NCBI GenBank assembly: GCA_964579675.1
Contig: CAZOIA010000064.1
Coordinates: 1-26,379 of the forward strand
Direction: 5' to 3'
Length of the DNA stretch: 26,379 nucleotides
Origin: CAZOIA01 sp964579675
GTDB taxonomy: Bacteria > Planctomycetota > Phycisphaerae > UBA1845 > PWPN01
The position numbers and the translations under genes are program-made. This document shows, piece after piece, positions 22,591 through 26,379 of the stretch (within the stretch, counting starts at the first letter, position 1; each line of letters opens with the position of its first letter). The notes below the pieces were generated by a model. That model saw only the letters and a list, made by a program, of their open reading frames with translations. It ran no database searches and was not told the DNA's origin.

Positions 22591-23451
22591 TTAGCTGCTG
22601 CCCCGGCCGGCGTCTACCACCACGTTGTCAATGAGCCTCGCCGGACCGATACGCACTGCCAGGGCAATCAGACACCGCCCCCGGGCGACCTGCTTCGGCG
22701 TCAACTCGTCCGCATCGACCAGCTCGAGGTAATCGATCGAGCACCGGCCCGCCGCCTCGATCCGTTCGCGCATTTCCCTGAGCAGCGGCGCGACGTCGCG
22801 GCGACCGCTCTCGATCTGCCCGCGTGCCCAATCCAGCGTCGCAAACAGACTCCGGGCCTGCGTGCGGGCTTGCGGGCTCAGGTAGGCATTGCGGCTGGAC
22901 AGGGCCAAGCCGTCCGGCTCGCGGACGGTCGGGCAGACCACGATTTCGATCGGCCACAACAGGTCGGTCACCATCCGGCGGATCACCACCGCCTGCTGGG
23001 CGTCTTTCTGGCCGAAGTAGGCTGCGTCGGGCTGGACGATATTGAAGAGCTTGGCCACCGCGGTCGTCACGCCGTCGAAATGCCCGGGCCGGTGGGGCCC
23101 GCAGAGCCCGTCGGTCAGGCGGGCCACCGATACGGTCGTCGCGGACCGTTCGGGATACATCTCCGCCACCGGCGGGCAGAGTACCACATCCACGCCCTCG
23201 GCCCGGCAGGCAGCGAGGTCCCCCTCAATCGGGCGGGGATACTCCTCGTAGTCCTCGCCGGGAGCGAACTGCGTCGGGTTGACGAAGATGGAGACGACAA
23301 CCTCCTGGCAATCCCGCCGGGCCACCCGCATCAGCGAGCGATGCCCCTCGTGGATGGCTCCCATCGTCGGGACCAACCCGATCCGCTTGCCCGCCCGCCG
23401 GAGAGGCCCGAGATGATCGCGAACGCTGCTGATTGTCTGTAACTCTTTCAT
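22591..23451 (-). CDS. panC: Pantothenate synthetase
   Basis: Condenses pantoate and beta-alanine with ATP to give pantothenate, the last step before coenzyme A synthesis. The 286-residue length is normal. Motifs run in order: PTMGAIHEGHRSL with the nucleotide-binding HxGH (34-37), SIFVNPTQF (about 54-62), YFGQKDAQQ (about 145-153) and REPDGLALSSRN (about 181-192). The ATG at 23451 is preceded by AGGT with an 8-nt spacer. It is the first gene of a panC-lgt pair and is transcribed divergently from the ECF sigma operon across a 162-bp gap. No sigma-70 promoter facing panC could be picked with confidence. Confidence 0.95.
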   Translation of the reverse strand: MKELQTISSVRDHLGPLRRAGKRIGLVPTMGAIHEGHRSLMRVARRDCQEVVVSIFVNPTQFAPGEDYEEYPRPIEGDLAACRAEGVDVVLCPPVAEMYPERSATTVSVARLTDGLCGPHRPGHFDGVTTAVAKLFNIVQPDAAYFGQKDAQQAVVIRRMVTDLLWPIEIVVCPTVREPDGLALSSRNAYLSPQARTQARSLFATLDWARGQIESGRRDVAPLLREMRERIEAAGRCSIDYLELVDADELTPKQVARGRCLIALAVRIGPARLIDNVVVDAGRGSS

Positions 23452-23524
23452 TTGCAGTTACCTGCGTTCCGAGCACCGCCGGCGTCGCCCCGTTGGCACC
23501 TTCTGCCGGTCGCCAGGTCAGTCG

Positions 23525-23552
23525 TTGACAACCCGGCCCATGGACCGATAAT
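23525..23552 (+). promoter_or_regulatory. Sigma-70 promoter for the ECF sigma-factor operon
   Basis: A perfect TTGACA (23525-23530) is followed after 16 bp by GATAAT (23547-23552), five of six matches. The start would be near 23559, about 55 nt before the ATG at 23614. The ECF gene therefore appears to have a housekeeping promoter, and I saw no clear ECF-type autoregulated promoter beside it. Confidence 0.65.
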
Positions 23553-23613
23553 CTCCCACGTCCGCGGGTGCCTCTCCGCATCTAACCGTTTCCTGCCCAC
23601 GGTGTCTACACCT

Positions 23614-24228
23614 ATGACGCGTTCAGACCGGCCGCTCTTCTCCGAAGACACCGGCAACCGCGACGCTGCATGGGTCCGGGCAACTCTCGAGGGTGACACC
23701 GAGGCTTTCGGGCGGCTGGTCCTGGCGTACGAACGGCAGGCGGTTTCAATCGCCTACCGGCTGCTCGGCAACACCCACGACGCGATGGAGGTGGCCCAGG
23801 AAGGGTTCCTTCGAGCCTTTCGTTCGTTGGGGCGGTTGAAGGAGCCAACGCGGTTCGGCCCATGGATCATGCGGATCGTCAGCAACCTCGCTCTCAACAT
23901 CCGGCGCGCTCGCCGGTCCGCGTCGACAGTGGCGCTGGACGAGCAACGGGTCGCGGAGGGGGCCGCCAGCGGGAGAGACGAGCCCGCGATCACGTCCGTC
24001 GGTCCGGACCACCGGGCCGAAAGTCGCGAGCTGCAAGACGCGATCGATGCCGCCCTGGGCAAGCTGCCCGAAAGACAACGGCTCGCCCTGGTGCTCTTTG
24101 CGATCGAAGGGTGGCCTCAGAAGGACATCGCGGCCATGCTCGAATGCAGCCTTGAGACCGTGAAATGGAACGTGTTCCGGGCCCGCCGGCGATTGCGGGC
24201 GGACTTGGGTGATCTTGTCGCCGGTTGA
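23614..24228 (+). CDS. ECF-family RNA polymerase sigma factor
   Basis: A 204-residue sigma-70-family factor with regions 2 and 4 only. Region 2 runs from about residue 23 (LEGDTEAFGRLV) through the DAMEVAQEGFLRAFRSL core-binding and -10 recognition helices to NLALNIRRARR. Region 4 near the C-terminus has LPERQRLALVLFAIEGW and the helix-turn-helix KDIAAMLECSLETVKWNVFRARRRLR. A Ser/Ala/Glu-rich linker (about 110-140) joins them. The frame is open upstream to 23452, but ATG 23614 is the natural start since it begins just before region 2. It is followed after 14 bp by an anti-sigma-like gene, the standard ECF arrangement. Its regulon cannot be read from the window. Confidence 0.92.
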   Translation: MTRSDRPLFSEDTGNRDAAWVRATLEGDTEAFGRLVLAYERQAVSIAYRLLGNTHDAMEVAQEGFLRAFRSLGRLKEPTRFGPWIMRIVSNLALNIRRARRSASTVALDEQRVAEGAASGRDEPAITSVGPDHRAESRELQDAIDAALGKLPERQRLALVLFAIEGWPQKDIAAMLECSLETVKWNVFRARRRLRADLGDLVAG

Positions 24229-24242
24229 CGACGGGGAGAGCG

Positions 24243-24878
24243 ATGGGTAGGCGGATCAGGGAGAACGACGAATTCCTGTTGGCCGAGTTGCTGGACGGCC
24301 ACCTGCCGGCGGACCAGGCGGCGGACCTGCGCCAACGCATGGAACGTCAGCCGGAGCTGCGGGCGGCCTTCAAGTCGCTGGCCGATGTGCACGCGCTGCT
24401 CGCCCGGCGGCAAGCCGATCAGCCCCGAGTCGATTGGCGGGGATTCCACAAACGGGTCATGGACGCGGTGGAGGCGGAGCCGGTTGCCCCGCCCCGGAGG
24501 TCCCAACTGGCGCGTTGGTTGCGGATCGGCGCGCCGCTGGCAGCGGCGGCGGCCATCGCCCTGCTCGTTTCGCGGTATCCGGCCGGTCCCGAGACGGGCG
24601 GACCTGAAGCGGCCTCGAGCGCCGGCCCGGTTGCCGCCGTTGCCCCGTCCGGTGATGTGGGCCAGGTGCTCGTTCGCTTCGAGCGCCCGCCGCTGGACTC
24701 GGCGGGGCAGACGGGCGTGGTCCAGGTCAGCTTCGCGCGGTCGGCCCAACTGGCCGAGGCTATACAGCAGGAGGACAAGGCGAACAGGAGTCGGCCGCCG
24801 ACGGTTTTCGCGGCCGTTCCTCCTCCATCCTTGCCGGACGGAGCGCTTAGAGCCTTCTTGGAGGCGCCGCCGCTTTAG
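24243..24878 (+). CDS. Single-pass anti-sigma-factor-like membrane protein
   Basis: Probably holds the upstream ECF factor at the membrane until a signal arrives. The 211-residue protein has a cytoplasmic N-terminus of about 90 residues that looks helical (FLLAELLDGHLPADQAADL, then RQPELRAAFKSLADVHALLA). This matches the LDGELS/xxPELRAxL style of anti-sigma N-termini. One transmembrane helix lies at about 94-111 (IGAPLAAAAAIALLVS), followed by an Ala/Gly/Pro-rich exterior domain of about 95 residues. It lacks the HxxxCxxC zinc motif of classical ZAS anti-sigma factors. The start is ATG 24243, with GGGGAG about 4 nt upstream; a TTG at 24225 overlapping the sigma stop is less likely. The assignment rests on position and architecture rather than a diagnostic motif. 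Confidence 0.7.
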   Translation: MGRRIRENDEFLLAELLDGHLPADQAADLRQRMERQPELRAAFKSLADVHALLARRQADQPRVDWRGFHKRVMDAVEAEPVAPPRRSQLARWLRIGAPLAAAAAIALLVSRYPAGPETGGPEAASSAGPVAAVAPSGDVGQVLVRFERPPLDSAGQTGVVQVSFARSAQLAEAIQQEDKANRSRPPTVFAAVPPPSLPDGALRAFLEAPPL

Positions 24879-24933
24879 CGCTGTGGATATGGACCATCAC
24901 GAATGTTGCTGAAACCGTTGGCAGGAGCAGATC

Positions 24934-26244
24934 ATGCCGCTTGACACATTCATCCACCGCCCCGTGTTGTCGGCCGCTGTTTTCCTGGCCGGGGTGACGT
25001 GCGTGGCGCTCGCGGTCACCCGCGGTGAGGATACCCTCTTTTCGGCCGCCGCGGACCTCGAACCCCCGACAATCACCACCGGGGCCGCCGCTGGTTCGGC
25101 GGCGTCGCCGCAAGCGGCTCGGCCATTGACTGTCCTGGCCCAGGCTGCGCCTCGCGGCGCAAGGCCAGACGAGGAGAACGACGAATCCGAGATTCGGGTT
25201 ATCCAGGCCCTTGACCAACGGGCTGCGCTCAACGTCAACGACGTGCCGCTCCGCGAGGCGATCCGCCAACTCGCCGAGGCGGCGGGCGTCTCCATCGAGA
25301 TCGAGCCCCGGACCCTCGATCTACTTCCCTATGGTTCTAAAACCATAGTGTCGGCCAAGATCGAAGGCCGGCCGTTGCGCGATACTCTGACCGCCTTGCT
25401 CCGGCCGCTGGGTCTCACGTTCAGGCCGGACAAAGGCAAGGTCTCGATCGTACCCACCAGGCCGCTGGGCCGGGTCGTTCGGCGGGCAACATGGGAGGAG
25501 CTGGCGACGCTGGAGATGCTCCACTCGAAGCCCTGGAGCCGCGAACTGTTCGAGTCCCTCCACCTCCAGTTCCAGGACGCGCGGGCGGGTGATTTCAAGA
25601 CCAACCGCGGGACGCTGTTTCGCCTCGCCGGCGGGGTGGGAGACGGGTCGGCCGCCGAGGTGCTGGAGCACGCCTGCGACCAGTATGGCTGGGCCTGGTA
25701 TCCCTCGGGCGACCATATCGCGATCCTGACCAAGACCATGCAGGTCGAACGCCAGTTGGAGACGCGGGTCTCGTTGCAGTATGTCCAGACCACCCTGAGC
25801 GACGCTCTGCTGGATCTGGCCGACCGGGCGGGCGTCTTGCTCCAGATCGACCCGGGCGCGCTGGCGAACCTGCCCCCTCAGACCGCGGAACGCTTCTCCC
25901 TGTCCATCGACAACGCCACCGTTCGCCAGGCCTTGGAGGTCGTAGCCGGGCAGACCGGACTCGGGTATTCCATCCAGCCCACCGGGATCCGCCTGACCAC
26001 CAACCCGCTCGCACCGCCGCCGAGCGACGGGGGCTCAGCCGGCGTCGATGCCGCCATCCGTGCCCTGCGGGCCAATCCGATCGTCGGGCACATCACCATC
26101 CCCAACGAGGACGGCTCGTCCTTCTCCTTCTTCATCCGCGAAGACGACCTGCCCCCGGAAGTCAAGGAGATGCGCAAGGCCAAGATCCAAAGCGCGATCA
26201 ACGACATCCGCCGATCCCTGCTCGCCGAACAGCCGCAGGATTGA
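24934..26244 (+). CDS. Exported protein with STN/secretin-N-like modules
   Basis: A 436-residue envelope protein of unknown role. A hydrophobic segment at about 11-29 (VLSAAVFLAGVTCVALAVT) is a signal peptide or N-terminal anchor, followed by a low-complexity Ala/Pro linker. Two clear STN/secretin-N-like modules follow at about 97-174 (LNVNDVPLREAIRQLAEAAG) and 279-356 (VSLQYVQTTLSDALLDLADR), with a weaker related segment at about 208-266. Each has the beta-alpha-beta plan with 'PLREAIRQLA'-type helices. No secretin or TonB-receptor barrel follows; the C-terminus is a charged helix (KEMRKAKIQSAINDIRRSL). The ATG has AGGAG with a 6-nt spacer. It closes the ECF/anti-sigma operon, 55 bp downstream, so a role in sensing or in the signalled process is likely but unproven. 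Confidence 0.75.
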   Translation: MPLDTFIHRPVLSAAVFLAGVTCVALAVTRGEDTLFSAAADLEPPTITTGAAAGSAASPQAARPLTVLAQAAPRGARPDEENDESEIRVIQALDQRAALNVNDVPLREAIRQLAEAAGVSIEIEPRTLDLLPYGSKTIVSAKIEGRPLRDTLTALLRPLGLTFRPDKGKVSIVPTRPLGRVVRRATWEELATLEMLHSKPWSRELFESLHLQFQDARAGDFKTNRGTLFRLAGGVGDGSAAEVLEHACDQYGWAWYPSGDHIAILTKTMQVERQLETRVSLQYVQTTLSDALLDLADRAGVLLQIDPGALANLPPQTAERFSLSIDNATVRQALEVVAGQTGLGYSIQPTGIRLTTNPLAPPPSDGGSAGVDAAIRALRANPIVGHITIPNEDGSSFSFFIREDDLPPEVKEMRKAKIQSAINDIRRSLLAEQPQD

Positions 26245-26358
26245 CGGAACACACCGGCCGGGGGGTGCGTGACAGTTCCGGCGGGGACCTTCGGGCGGAG
26301 AAGGGGACGGCACCTCGCTTTTCCGAACCCCGACCGTCAGGGAGGGGAGTATCTGCGG

Positions 26359-26379
26359 ATGCGCCAGGGCCGCTTCCTT
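26359..26379 (+). CDS. Possible start of a further gene (7 codons visible)
   Basis: An ATG at 26359 is preceded by GGAGGGGAG with a 9-nt spacer and reads MRQGRFL to the window end. It lies 114 bp downstream of the STN protein on the same strand. Too little is visible to assign anything; the call rests on the RBS alone. Confidence 0.3.

Noticed and set aside
23491..23506. Second sigma-54-like site (TGGCACC...TGCC) upstream of the ECF operon
   Set aside because: The GG and GC elements are 8 bp apart instead of 10, which sigma-54 does not tolerate.

Overview
This is a 26.4 kb, high-GC chromosomal window from a Gram-negative-type (diderm) bacterium. The gene content suggests a Planctomycetota/Phycisphaerae-like organism. 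The pointers are Kdo and heptose/fucose envelope-sugar genes, a divergent CTP synthase, a giant secreted Calx-beta/RTX protein with a short C-terminal Cys-helix-Arg anchor, and a sigma-54 promoter in front of hsp20. The lineage is an inference from gene style; no rRNA or marker phylogeny is present.

Layout. Positions 1-12535 read leftwards (minus strand): the 5' end of a putative lipoprotein gene, pyrG, kdsB behind a near-consensus sigma-70 promoter, a 7.7 kb gene for a repeat-rich surface protein, and a membrane-anchored alpha/beta hydrolase. A 0.7 kb gap (12536-13234) holds no convincing gene but has a minus-strand promoter and a strong intrinsic terminator about 200 nt apart, so it may encode a small RNA. 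Positions 13235-17252 read rightwards: a fused nucleotidyltransferase/PfkB protein (hldE-like, kinase half apparently dead), a GT2 glycosyltransferase, and hsp20 behind a textbook sigma-54 promoter with an upstream palindrome. queG (minus) converges on hsp20 across a long hairpin. A small unknown gene, fcl and gmd follow on plus, with a three-copy hairpin repeat between fcl and gmd. panC-lgt form a tight minus-strand pair. Divergent from them is a plus-strand operon: ECF sigma factor, single-pass anti-sigma-like protein, and a secreted or anchored protein with STN/secretin-N-like modules.

How the genes fit together. Most of the window is envelope biology. KdsB uses CTP, which PyrG makes, to activate Kdo. 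The hldE-like protein, GT2, Fcl and Gmd point to nucleotide-sugar supply and glycan assembly. Lgt lipidates lipoproteins. The giant protein is probably exposed on the cell surface. The ECF/anti-sigma/STN operon looks like an envelope-signalling unit.

No mobile element, CRISPR array, tRNA or rRNA was seen. The points most worth following up are the giant Sec-exported RTX protein and its C-terminal anchor, the double active-site lesion in the fused kinase, the sigma-54/palindrome control of hsp20, the candidate small RNA, the ECF-anti-sigma-STN operon, and the insertion in Lgt.
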